From a bacterium (GTDB lineage: Bacteria > Bacteroidota > Ignavibacteria > Kapaibacteriales > UBA7675), in assembly GCA_030430495.1 (NCBI GenBank), contig JAUIKM010000018.1, forward strand, positions 1 through 64,000: DNA of 64,000 nucleotides. The letters run 5' to 3'. Positions 1 through 7,940 of this stretch are shown here, in pieces. Positions within the stretch are counted from its first letter, which is position 1, and each line of letters starts with the position of its first letter. The notes beneath the pieces were generated by a model. It did not search any database and was not told the DNA's origin. It was given only the letters and a program-made list of their open reading frames with translations. The position numbers and the translations under genes were made by a program.

Positions 1-117
1 TCACGAAAATGACCGATCGTGATGTGTCTAAACTAATTTTCTATCTTTATATAACTACCGCTCATTGACAGAATACTATCGGTCACCTTCAGTGGGATTA
101 GCCGGTCATTTTCGTGA
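1..117. repeat. 15-bp perfect inverted repeat around an 87-bp spacer
   Basis: Positions 1-15 (TCACGAAAATGACCG) are the exact reverse complement of 103-117. The right arm includes the last codons and stop of the truncated methyltransferase gene that follows. The spacer is AT-rich and has no gene. The spacing is too long for an ordinary terminator, so this is more likely a duplicated and inverted end of the gene or a recombination scar. The left arm touches the window edge and may be longer. Confidence 0.7.
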
Positions 118-738
118 GATGGGGCAACTATAGGTGGTGGATTCCGTGTTTTCGAAATCGACATCAAAGAGGTCAGCACAAATTACCACGCCTCGGAGTT
201 CCTGCATGGCGAGGTTTACGGCACACATATTTGCCATGCGTAAGTCAATATCTACTCCGATCAAAAAGCAGGCAGGATGTGAACGACCGGCAGAGAGAAG
301 GAACCGACCTGATCCGCAACATGGATCGAGAATGGTGGACTTTGTCTCTCGGGACTCAGGTAATGTTAAACCGTTTGAGAGGTCTACTAATCTATAGCCC
401 GTGAGATTTTGCCCCTTTGACTTTTCGCCCATCCGAACGGTTTCGAAATAGTCACCCAGAATGTCGCTCTGCTCCCGTTCCATTCCTCGGTCGAGCATGA
501 CAATAGCTTTTAGGAATAGGCTTTGCAGTGAGTCTTCAAATAGTTCTCCTGACCGTAGCGGCCATTTCTGGATTACTTGATTGACCAATAATGGATTTGG
601 CGACGGTGACAATCCGTATACTGTGAGCTGTACAAAATCATCAAACACTGTATCGAGAGAATGCCCCTCTAAAACAAATTTTTGGAACACCGCATGTAAT
701 TCTCGTGCCGTTTCAGTCTTGAATTGTGGTTGTTGCAT
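106..738 (-). CDS. N6-adenine DNA methyltransferase-like protein, C-terminally truncated
   Basis: A 210-residue protein with an AdoMet-binding motif I (DPCCGSGRFLL) followed by GVDID, the acidic strand that binds the AdoMet ribose, as in HsdM-type N6 DNA methylases. In this family the next landmark is the catalytic NPPY/F motif about 20-30 residues on. Here the protein stops (ending CPISRK) before any such motif, so it can hardly be an active methyltransferase on its own. The stop lies inside an inverted repeat (103-117), which suggests rearrangement. I chose the ATG at 738, because the longer open frame (start 855) would overlap the upstream gene. It is the last gene of a leftward run with the two small paralogs upstream. 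Function as a methylase remnant is inferred from motif I only. Confidence 0.7.
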   Translation of the reverse strand: MQQPQFKTETARELHAVFQKFVLEGHSLDTVFDDFVQLTVYGLSPSPNPLLVNQVIQKWPLRSGELFEDSLQSLFLKAIVMLDRGMEREQSDILGDYFETVRMGEKSKGQNLTGYRLVDLSNGLTLPESRETKSTILDPCCGSGRFLLSAGRSHPACFLIGVDIDLRMANMCAVNLAMQELRGVVICADLFDVDFENTESTTYSCPISRK

Positions 739-775
739 TGCACTTTTTGTAAACGAAATCAAAGGCTGGGGTTGC

Positions 776-1171
776 TTACTTATTGGCAGACTGAAATGGA
801 TGATTCGCAAACCCCTCCAGTACTTGAACCATATACGGCAAGTTTCCACAGGCATAGATGATTTGAATTCGGTTGCCAGGCGAAAGCCGATCGTCGGCGA
901 ACGTTTTTGCTAACTCTAGAATCATGATGTCATTAAATACATCGTAGTCGTCAAGCTTGCCGTAGCGAGACACATATTCGAACCACTTTTCCAAGTGTTC
1001 CAAAATGATCAAACAATCTTGTGGCAACCGGTTTTCATAGTAGGAACGACAGTCTATTCTTAAAAAGTTAAAAAGAACGGTTGCATAGGCCGGTAACACT
1101 TCCATCGGCTTTAGTTCTTGGCCGAATCGTTTTTGGACCATGCTCCGAAGTTGTGGATTCAAGAGTTCCAT
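776..1171 (-). CDS. Small helical protein of unknown function, paralog of the next gene
   Basis: A 131-residue protein I do not recognise. It shares a beginning (NPQLR near residue 5) and an end (ACGNL followed by a hydrophobic helix and FAN) with the gene at 1238-1654, with similar length and spacing between these blocks, so the two are tandem paralogs. It has no signal peptide, no membrane span and no obvious catalytic motif, and looks mainly alpha-helical. It lies 37 bp upstream of the truncated methyltransferase and 66 bp downstream of its paralog, all on the minus strand, consistent with one transcript. A role in the methylase locus is only a guess from position. Confidence 0.65.
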   Translation of the reverse strand: MELLNPQLRSMVQKRFGQELKPMEVLPAYATVLFNFLRIDCRSYYENRLPQDCLIILEHLEKWFEYVSRYGKLDDYDVFNDIMILELAKTFADDRLSPGNRIQIIYACGNLPYMVQVLEGFANHPFQSANK

Positions 1172-1237
1172 ATCAGGCTCACAGTAAATTTAATAATGAG
1201 TGACACCAACATTCTTACAAGTAGTCTAAACTCTGCA

Positions 1238-1654
1238 TTACCGCTCTGGAGAGTTGTTCACATGTTCTCTATGCAATTGGTTGGCTATGTCAATGAGTAT
1301 TCGATTCATCTCAAAGAGGTTGCCACAAGCAATGAATAATCTGGCTTTCTGCGGTCTGTTTAAGTCTTCTGCATCTAGGATGGTCGCCATGTGTAAAACT
1401 AATCCATCTAAGTACGTAGAAGACTTTGCATCGTATTCTGTTCCGGAGTAATCAAAAAATGATTCTATGTGGACAAGAAAGGGTCGTAGACTCTGATCGC
1501 ATGTCCTTCGTTCGTCTAAGTGATCGCTAATGTAGTTGAAGATTTCATACGCCGTTTCATACTGATGTTCATGAATTAGACGCACGTGACCGGTCTTACT
1601 CACCAGTGCTTGGCGGAGCTGTGGGTCTATAATCTCAAATTTTGACATTCCCAT
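1238..1654 (-). CDS. Small helical protein of unknown function, tandem paralog
   Basis: A 138-residue protein, tandem paralog of the gene at 776-1171. Shared blocks are DPQLR near the N terminus (NPQLR in the sister) and ACGNL near residue 110, followed by a similar amphipathic helix ending in IAN/FAN. The middle has diverged strongly. The start may be the ATG at 1648 (MSKFEI) rather than 1654. A GGAAGGGAAATGG-like purine stretch (minus strand) precedes it and could serve as ribosome binding site. Cytosolic by sequence; no known domain recognised. Confidence 0.65.
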   Translation of the reverse strand: MGMSKFEIIDPQLRQALVSKTGHVRLIHEHQYETAYEIFNYISDHLDERRTCDQSLRPFLVHIESFFDYSGTEYDAKSSTYLDGLVLHMATILDAEDLNRPQKARLFIACGNLFEMNRILIDIANQLHREHVNNSPER

Positions 1655-1840
1655 TTCCTTCCCGATTGATCAAATTTGATTGCTCTTGTTGTGAAGCAAT
1701 CAATTACTATAGACAAGCCACTCTCATTCCGCCAGTGCAATGTATTTGCAATGCAGATGAAACTTTCGAATTTGGAACCGTGAAATTGACTAATATGATC
1801 CGGTGAAAGCGAGACCTATTTCACTTTTATTTTCCTTAAC

Positions 1841-3442
1841 TCAGGCATCGATTAAAAGTGTTTTGCTACCATCTCCGCTTGAATACTCATTCACAATAAT
1901 CCCTTGAGCGTGAACAAGTTCAAGCTCTGTCAAAACTCTGTCCCATATACAATCATAGGGAACAAACTCTTCGATTTGGGCTGTGGGATTCATTTCTGGA
2001 TTGCTGTAAGTTTTCAACAGTTTAAGTTTCGTGTTGGTGTGTCGCCGTATCTTCGAGATATCATAGTGATATGTTTTCATCGAAGAAAACATTTGAAAAA
2101 GTAACTGCGTCCGCTTGAAACGTCCACTCGTGTCTTTTTTCAGGAATTTTGCTCTGTAGTTCCGCATGGCATCAATACGACCGTCTAACAGCTCAAACTG
2201 TCTTTGTTGCAAATAAGTAAGTCCCTGAAAAATCATGACTGCCACATTCATCCCAGCCTTATCAATCCGGCTAAACTCAATTTCTTGTAGCAAGTGATGG
2301 AGGTTGAAGACTTTTCCATGAACAGTTTTGTCTTCTGGTATTAAACTGTTTTGATCACAGAAGAAACGCAAGTAGCCTTCGATGACACTCCATAACTCTA
2401 CCCGAATATTTTCTTTGTGAAAGTTTGGCTGCTGGATAACCCAAATGAACGTCTCCGCTGCAAGTTCCCATTTCTGGTCATGCATATAGGTGATGCAATG
2501 AATTAACTTATGCCGATACCAATTGAATGTCCCAAATTCAAGGTACTGTTCTGAGTGTTGAATTACTTCTTGGGCTTGCAAATAATTTCGGGAAGTCAAA
2601 TGACAACGAAGTAAGTAAAAGCAAATTTGAGCCTGTCGTTTTGCTGATCCAAGATGTTTATTAACATCGAGAAAATGGGCGAACGCTTCATATACTTCGA
2701 GGGCTTTCTTCGTTTTCCCCATTTGCCGAAATACGAGACCTGCCGTGTCACTGTACACCTGCCAAAGCTGTCGGCTCTGATGTTTATCAACAAAGGTCTT
2801 CAACTCTTTGCACTTGGTTGCATACATTTCTGAGTTTTCCATGTCCAAGGCCAGCTTGGAGGTCAATTCAGATTTGATCACGGCATGGATATTGGAAGCC
2901 TCTAATTCGGCTTGATAGACTTTTCCCGCCGCCGCCGCTTCTTCAGCATATGCCAAACAGTCTTTCGCAGGCCCTCGCAAGGTGTGATAGTTCCTGAGGA
3001 TTTCGGCACTTCGGATATGCTCATAGGTTAGGTGATAGTGTCGAGCCTTCACCAAGACTCTACGAGCAAGGAGCTTCATAGCCTCATGACACTGGAACCA
3101 CTGGCATACCTCGGCTACGAGAAGTTCTTTCTTTGCCGCATAGGCGTTTACCTTGTATTCCGGGTGCGTTTCTGATCGGATCACGAGGAACATATGTAGA
3201 TTGATTAGCCGGCGAATCAAGTCGTACTTGGTCTTTCGAAACGACTGTGACCGTTTCTTCTCGTTTTTGACTTGTCCAAACATGTCTTGTGTAGCAGATT
3301 CATCGTCATGATAGCGACCATCCTCGATTCCTCGTAAGAGCTTGGTACTCGAATACTCCGGATCAAGGAAGTGTTCAATGGCTACGTGTCCACGGCTTGT
3401 CAGTCGTTTTACCAAGTCATACATTTCACGTATTGCTATCAT
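1841..3442 (-). CDS. TPR-like all-helical protein
   Basis: A 533-residue protein that appears entirely helical, with regularly spaced hydrophobic and aromatic positions and segments such as VYSDTAGLVFRQMGKTKKALEVY that fit the tetratricopeptide pattern (repeats roughly between residues 130 and 400). There is no signal peptide, membrane segment or DNA-binding domain. TPR proteins usually act as protein- or peptide-binding scaffolds. The gene runs leftward, is preceded by a divergent small ORF with a hydrophobic N terminus (3614-3826), and a second TPR protein with a LuxR-type HTH lies 1 kb away. This pairing recalls peptide-sensing TPR regulators, but no family member is recognised with certainty. 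Confidence 0.75.
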   Translation of the reverse strand: MIAIREMYDLVKRLTSRGHVAIEHFLDPEYSSTKLLRGIEDGRYHDDESATQDMFGQVKNEKKRSQSFRKTKYDLIRRLINLHMFLVIRSETHPEYKVNAYAAKKELLVAEVCQWFQCHEAMKLLARRVLVKARHYHLTYEHIRSAEILRNYHTLRGPAKDCLAYAEEAAAAGKVYQAELEASNIHAVIKSELTSKLALDMENSEMYATKCKELKTFVDKHQSRQLWQVYSDTAGLVFRQMGKTKKALEVYEAFAHFLDVNKHLGSAKRQAQICFYLLRCHLTSRNYLQAQEVIQHSEQYLEFGTFNWYRHKLIHCITYMHDQKWELAAETFIWVIQQPNFHKENIRVELWSVIEGYLRFFCDQNSLIPEDKTVHGKVFNLHHLLQEIEFSRIDKAGMNVAVMIFQGLTYLQQRQFELLDGRIDAMRNYRAKFLKKDTSGRFKRTQLLFQMFSSMKTYHYDISKIRRHTNTKLKLLKTYSNPEMNPTAQIEEFVPYDCIWDRVLTELELVHAQGIIVNEYSSGDGSKTLLIDA

Positions 3443-3613
3443 GATTCATCCCCAAATAGCCGATATTGAGTGAAAAACGAAGGGTAGGTAATCGCAATGC
3501 CAATTTTAGGCGGGTCACAAACTGCCCTTATTTGAATTCGCCCTGTGCTGCAAAAAACTTTATTCTCGTATCCTCGGTTTAGATTCGCTCTATATACAAA
3601 GGAACGTGGTACA

Positions 3614-3826
3614 ATGGTATTTGAAACCCTACTCTGCATACTTTTGTATCTGGGAGCTATTGTTAGTCCTGGATCATATAGCTACCAAGAGATCGACGTA
3701 TTGACGGTAGCCAATCAGCCTTCAATCAACCAGATTCACAGCAATCCAACTCAAGAACAGGCTATTGTCCAAGAATTTAGCCCCCAGCTGGAATTCCTGG
3801 ACATATATGACATCTATGATGAGTGA
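3614..3826 (+). CDS. Small protein with N-terminal signal or membrane segment
   Basis: A 70-residue frame starting at ATG 3614. An earlier in-frame start at 3545 would put charged residues before the hydrophobic stretch, so the internal start is preferred. Residues 3-20 (FETLLCILLYLGAIVSPG) are hydrophobic and could be a signal peptide or a single membrane anchor. The rest is polar, Gln/Glu-rich and ends in an acidic Tyr/Asp tail. It is divergent from the TPR-like gene at 1841-3442. No homolog is recognised, so the frame could be spurious. If real, it is a candidate exported peptide precursor. Confidence 0.4.
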   Translation: MVFETLLCILLYLGAIVSPGSYSYQEIDVLTVANQPSINQIHSNPTQEQAIVQEFSPQLEFLDIYDIYDE

Positions 3827-4476
3827 TACACACTCAGGTCATCAGAATCCGGTCTGGTCAACGCTTGGCAGTGATGAGCGTTGATAACCATAGAATGACT
3901 CCACCTTAAGGTATGGAACGAATCACTCTCAGGTGATGACCATAGAAGAGACCTGTCAATTGTCTGCATGGTTTCGTTTTCAAATTGGCCTTGGTGATTG
4001 ACGTTTGCCAATAACGGTGGCCGTTGTTTGTTGGTTGAATCTAATAGGAATCATAATTTTAGACAACTCTCTTTTCATAGTCGGGTTCTTTTTCAAGTCA
4101 CAAAAAAACGTATCACATACGACTCGATGGGTTGATTTTTTTCGTTTCTTGCTTGGTTTTGCGTCGATTTTACGTTCTTGAAGCCTCATTCTATGACACC
4201 CGGAATGCGAACTCCCAAAAAATACCGGGTCACGGAATTGTACGGAATTTCGCCTCAGTTCACTAGATCACGATTGAAAAGAAAAGCATCCTGATGCGTG
4301 CTTTAGGAGAATATAATTATATATTTGTGTGGCGAAAGCGTTTCTCCATGCCTCTCCACGTACACCTCTTGGCATGTAGACGATTTGTGCTTTACCATGA
4401 TGATTTTACCAATCATCATACGGCAAAAGCCTGTCTCAACTTCGATGGCAAAGAATAACACAAATTGGGTAAAATT
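3827..4476. other. 650-bp gene-poor region between the small ORF and the TPR-LuxR gene
   Basis: AT-rich. Short frames here have no convincing start or family resemblance. Short words such as ACCATAGAA and CTCAGGT recur near 3830-3960 without clear periodicity. A strong palindrome lies at 4397-4419 just before the regulator gene (separate entry). Otherwise I see nothing. Confidence 0.5.
4397..4419. promoter_or_regulatory. Operator-like palindrome upstream of TPR-LuxR gene
   Basis: ATGATGATT (4397-4405), a 5-bp centre, then AATCATCAT (4411-4419): perfect 9-bp arms. It lies 58 bp before the ATG at 4477, a usual place for an autoregulatory operator of a LuxR-type HTH protein. Binding by the neighbouring regulator is inference. 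Confidence 0.5.
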
Positions 4477-5853
4477 ATGCCTACTGCACAAGAGCTGAAA
4501 CTTCGTCTTGAGAAAAAAATCGAGCGACTGAGGACCCCGGAAGAAAAAGCAAAAATCATGTTGAAGTATTGCTTCGACTTCATATCCAGAGATACCAATT
4601 TGGTCTGGGAGCTAGTTAACCGAGCACTACAGATATCAGAAAAGCATAAATACTTGTTCGGGATTAAACATAGCTACAAGGTCTTGGGGCAGTACTACAA
4701 AGCGACGTCAAACTTTGATAAAGCGATAGCTTCACTCAATAAGGGACTTGAGCTAAATCATGGAGTCAGCGACTCTAGTTTTAACGCGGTTTGCCTGATG
4801 TATCTAGCCGATGTGTATGGTGCTACGGGAAAAAGTGAACAGTCAGTTGAAGCATACGAAAACAGCTTAACTATTTTTCAGTCGTTGGACAATATGAATG
4901 GAAAACAAGGAGCCATTTGTTGCTTAATAAATCTAGGTGACACTTTTGTTGTCAAAAAACAGTACACAAAAGCACTATCATACTTTCAAAGATCAGAAGA
5001 CTTAGCTCACAACATTGACGCTAAAGCTCTCATATATGAGTCTCGGACTCGAATAGGAACTGTCCTACGGATACACCAGAGATATGATGAAGCTATCGAG
5101 CTGCTCGAAACATGCCGTCAGTATTTTGAAGATAGTGGACACAAAAGAGATTTGTCAACGGTATATAATGAACTGGGAGGCTGTTTATTCGAAATTGGAC
5201 GCTACAAAGAAGCTTTTGAGTACTTAAAAAGGAGCTTAGAAATTGACCATCAGTTTGGACTGAAAGAAAATGAGGTGGTCGTAAATTTAAATATTGCTCG
5301 GTGCTATATACGAGTCGGCAACATCCCAGACGCAATGAAGTATCTGGCTCAAGGCAACGAGATAGGACTTGACATTGGATTTGACAAAACCAAGACAATG
5401 ATTTCAAACGCCTTCTCGCTCTTAGCGGAATCACTGAGTGAAATAGTTGCTCAAAGTCACGAAGATCGCCAGATGTTACGTACCATGAGTAAAGAACTAG
5501 AAAAATTAACAAAAGCTGATTCGCAGGAAAACAGATCAAACACCACAAAGTTAAAGAATATCAAATCGAATATTGATGAACAACTAACTGCTAAAATTCG
5601 GGACAGAGACACGATACACTTGCAAGTTTCAGATACCTGGCGAAAACGATTTTCCACTTCTTTTCCTCGTCTTACGGAAGCGGAGCTAACCGTTTGTACA
5701 CTCCTGAAGCTATTTCCTACCATTAAGAACAAAGAAATTGCCGAAAAGATGAATGTAGGAACTGGTTCTGTACAAACGTACAGACGAAGAGTGATAAAAA
5801 AGATAGGATTACGCTCCGGTGAACGACTTCACACTTTCATTGCAAATTTCTAA
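4477..5853 (+). CDS. TPR protein with C-terminal LuxR-type DNA-binding domain
   Basis: A 458-residue cytosolic regulator. Residues about 60-320 form a run of TPR units (for example AVCLMYLADVYGATGKSEQS and YNELGGCLFEIGRYKEAFEY). A charged coiled stretch follows (about 330-385). The last 65 residues are a GerE/LuxR-type helix-turn-helix: LTEAELTVCTLLKL, then NKEIAEKMNV and VQTYRRRVIKKIGL. Such TPR-HTH proteins are frequent transcription regulators in Bacteroidota. I chose ATG 4477; the upstream in-frame TTG at 4465 is less likely. A perfect palindrome at 4397-4419 precedes the gene and could be its operator. What it senses is unknown; the TPR part would bind a protein or peptide. Confidence 0.85.
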   Translation: MPTAQELKLRLEKKIERLRTPEEKAKIMLKYCFDFISRDTNLVWELVNRALQISEKHKYLFGIKHSYKVLGQYYKATSNFDKAIASLNKGLELNHGVSDSSFNAVCLMYLADVYGATGKSEQSVEAYENSLTIFQSLDNMNGKQGAICCLINLGDTFVVKKQYTKALSYFQRSEDLAHNIDAKALIYESRTRIGTVLRIHQRYDEAIELLETCRQYFEDSGHKRDLSTVYNELGGCLFEIGRYKEAFEYLKRSLEIDHQFGLKENEVVVNLNIARCYIRVGNIPDAMKYLAQGNEIGLDIGFDKTKTMISNAFSLLAESLSEIVAQSHEDRQMLRTMSKELEKLTKADSQENRSNTTKLKNIKSNIDEQLTAKIRDRDTIHLQVSDTWRKRFSTSFPRLTEAELTVCTLLKLFPTIKNKEIAEKMNVGTGSVQTYRRRVIKKIGLRSGERLHTFIANF

Positions 5854-6394
5854 TCTCAGGTGAAACCGGCGTACAATTTTCACGCTTGTATACACTTTTG
5901 CTCTACTTTTCAATTTGAATAGAAACACCTGATTCTGTTATTTGGTCCATGCAAAGAGTGGGCCACTTGTTTGGTTGCCCAATTCGCACGATGTTAAAAA
6001 AACAGCCCGGACGAATAAACGTACCGGGCTACGCAATCTCGGCCAACGGTGGGAACCAAAACCTTCCCAAGCGTAGGTGGATGAGATAGTTCTTGAACCA
6101 ACTACTCCTCCGAGCTTCCGAAACTGCTGTGTATACATTATTGAGCCTCCACCGAGAGTCAAGTGCAAACTTGTCTCGACCAGTGCCGAATTTATACCAG
6201 TTTTCTTCGCAACGTATCGCCTACGCAAAGAACCTCAAAGCTTCTACCGAAGAGAGACAAATTACCACCCGTGGCCCTGTAGTTTAGTGTCCAATTGTTT
6301 GGACAAATCCAAACCAGAACTTTTAGCAGCCAAACTTCAAAATTGGTTTTGCGGAAGAGCTTTGTCCGTACAATCGTAAAGTAGAGCGTTTACT
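5854..6394. other. 540-bp region without a convincing gene
   Basis: Between the TPR-LuxR gene and the small membrane protein gene. It holds one hairpin with an adjacent A-run (5995-6030, separate entry). Several overlapping frames of 60-100 codons exist on both strands, but none has a family resemblance, and they compete with each other. Confidence 0.5.
5995..6030 (-). terminator. Hairpin with T-run on the minus strand
   Basis: AGCCCGG (6004-6010) pairs with CCGGGCT (6024-6030), extended by ACG/CGT. A run of seven A (5996-6002) on the plus strand gives a U-run after the hairpin on the minus strand. No minus-strand protein gene lies to its right, so it may end an unseen minus-strand RNA from the 6.03-6.39 kb interval or act as a transcription insulator. 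Confidence 0.5.
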
Positions 6395-6796
6395 ATGGGC
6401 GATTTTATTGCTATCACTTTGTTAATACTCTTCATCCTGCTTGTACTAACCGTTATTTTTTTTGGAGTAAAGTACATTGCGATCGGAATTTTCCTGGCTG
6501 TGAAATACAGTACAATTGGACTCTGGAAAGCGGTCGTATGGCTCTTCGAAGTCAGCTCAGAAGCCATTTCAGATAGGCGTCTCAATCGAGATAGAACTCC
6601 AACCCAAGCATACAGGGTGCCACAAGAACCGTACGAGATTCCGAATACCCCAATTCAACGTCAAGGTGCCGTTCAGGGTGAAGGTCCCAGAAGAATCATT
6701 GCACGAAGACCAATTCACGAGCGGAAGGACAATGAAGGAAAAACCGTCTTGAACTGGGATGGTTTGCACAATGAACCCGCCCGAAGAGCCGAATAG
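6395..6796 (+). CDS. Small membrane protein with conserved C-terminal EGK-W-GL-NEPA motif
   Basis: A 133-residue protein. Residues 4-50 are strongly hydrophobic (about two membrane spans), and the rest is a charged, proline-rich cytosolic or periplasmic tail. Its last 22 residues (DNEGKTVLNWDGL then NEPARR) closely match the C terminus of the next gene (DDEGKRLIDWTGL then NEPAKR). It starts the rightward run that leads to the E2-like and JAB-E1 genes. The shared tail on two otherwise different proteins suggests a common recognition or processing signal, perhaps for the conjugation enzymes downstream. That is inference. No beta-grasp (ubiquitin) fold or terminal GG is visible. Confidence 0.7.
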   Translation: MGDFIAITLLILFILLVLTVIFFGVKYIAIGIFLAVKYSTIGLWKAVVWLFEVSSEAISDRRLNRDRTPTQAYRVPQEPYEIPNTPIQRQGAVQGEGPRRIIARRPIHERKDNEGKTVLNWDGLHNEPARRAE

Positions 6797-6889
6797 CATT
6801 TTAGGCACACTAAGATTAACATCGTTGCTAATCAAATTGACAAAATATTGGTTGTGTGATATTATGTGGTTGTTTTTAACCAACACCAC

Positions 6890-7123
6890 ATGGCACGACA
6901 GAAAATTCAACAAGATGGTTCCAATTTCGAAAAGGAAGATGGGCTCAGAAACATTGTTGACAGAGCCAGGACACAAAGTACTGAAGTCCCTGCAGATAGA
7001 CTACCTACAACTTCACATGAAGTTAAGCAAGTCATTGAACACGATGATGAAGGTAAACGTTTGATCGATTGGACAGGACTTATCAATGAACCAGCGAAAC
7101 GTCGAACTGATATTGATCAGTGA
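6890..7123 (+). CDS. Small soluble protein sharing the EGK-W-GL-NEPA tail
   Basis: A 77-residue polar protein starting at ATG 6890 (a GTG at 6866 is an alternative; neither has a strong ribosome binding site). Residues about 48-72 contain DDEGKRLIDWTGL and NEPAKRR, nearly the same as the C terminus of the membrane protein just upstream. The N-terminal part is Gln/Arg-rich and probably disordered. It lies 53 bp before the E2-like gene, where related loci usually carry the ubiquitin-like modifier, so it is a positional candidate for modifier or target. However, it lacks an obvious beta-grasp pattern and the terminal glycine that E1 enzymes adenylate. Confidence 0.6.
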   Translation: MARQKIQQDGSNFEKEDGLRNIVDRARTQSTEVPADRLPTTSHEVKQVIEHDDEGKRLIDWTGLINEPAKRRTDIDQ

Positions 7124-7176
7124 TTGAGTCACTTTGATGACTTTCTTTCCTTAAACTCTTTGCACAGGAGGGCCGA

Positions 7177-7905
7177 ATGGCACAACAGTCAATAAAGAAT
7201 ATGCGGGTAAACTTGTTGCCGCAAAGTGTAGATTCATCTACAAAGGTATCAACATTAACGAGAGGTAAACCGGCACAGGTACAAAGAGAGTCTGACGGTC
7301 AATGGACAATATTGTCAGCGGAGCAGGTGAAATCAGAAAACGCCGTTAAGTACGATCAAATTCAGACGTACCAACGCCCCGTCTCACTCGCTGCCTCTAA
7401 AGCAAGATTCTTGGAACAAGAGATTTACCTCATTGATGGATTTTACGAAACCTTCGGTTCGAGTCATGTCACTCGGGAGTTTCTTCTTGGAGGTGAACAT
7501 CAAGGAGAGTGGATTCAACTGATAAACTTTCCCTTGCCGGACTACTGTTTGTTACCGACAGGTGAAAAAGTCTACTTTAACCCAGACTATGAAAACATTA
7601 CCGTAGTCATTGCAGATTATCCAAACTACGGCCCCAATGGTATACACATAATGGAAAATTCCGCCAATTTTCAAAAAATTCAGTACGCTCTGGGACATAT
7701 TTATGACAAGGCTCTATATGATCGGAAATTTAGCACACAACACCTTGTGAATACTGGCTGGAAATGGTTGTGCTTTCGCTACGACGAGCATGTTCACAAA
7801 AAATGGAATTTTAACCCTCACGATATTACACAAGGCGACTGTCTGGCTGGGTACTTTGAACATCTTTTCAGAGCCTTATCACAACCAGCCCTCTATCAAC
7901 ACTAA
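7177..7905 (+). CDS. E2-like (UBC-fold) protein of a bacterial ubiquitin-like system
   Basis: A 242-residue protein with a good ribosome binding site (AGGAGG, 7169-7175 area). After a polar N-terminal region (1-85), the C-terminal part fits the prokaryotic E2 family E layout: a strand pair around EWIQLINFPLP, then ITVVIADYPNYGP (near 147), and a terminal block WKWLCFRYDEHVHKKWNF then PHDI, with helix GYFEHLFRAL. Cys199 (in WLCF) and Cys near 223 are candidate transfer residues. E2-like proteins accept an activated ubiquitin-like protein from an E1 and pass it to a target. The next gene encodes a JAB-E1 fusion, which strongly supports the call. No separate ubiquitin-like gene is recognised next to it. 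Confidence 0.7.
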   Translation: MAQQSIKNMRVNLLPQSVDSSTKVSTLTRGKPAQVQRESDGQWTILSAEQVKSENAVKYDQIQTYQRPVSLAASKARFLEQEIYLIDGFYETFGSSHVTREFLLGGEHQGEWIQLINFPLPDYCLLPTGEKVYFNPDYENITVVIADYPNYGPNGIHIMENSANFQKIQYALGHIYDKALYDRKFSTQHLVNTGWKWLCFRYDEHVHKKWNFNPHDITQGDCLAGYFEHLFRALSQPALYQH

Positions 7906-7940
7906 ACATCTTTTTCAACGGGACTTCTGGGGACGCAAAC

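Noticed and set aside
3980-4189. 69-codon Lys-rich minus-strand frame
   Set aside because: AT-rich low-complexity sequence without ribosome binding site or recognisable fold.
5938-6228. Minus-strand ORF or tRNA near the hairpin at 6004
   Set aside because: No family motif, and the GGTTCAAGAAC-like segment does not fold into a cloverleaf.
6890-7123. Classical ubiquitin-like modifier
   Set aside because: No beta-grasp strand pattern and no terminal glycine; kept only as a positional candidate.
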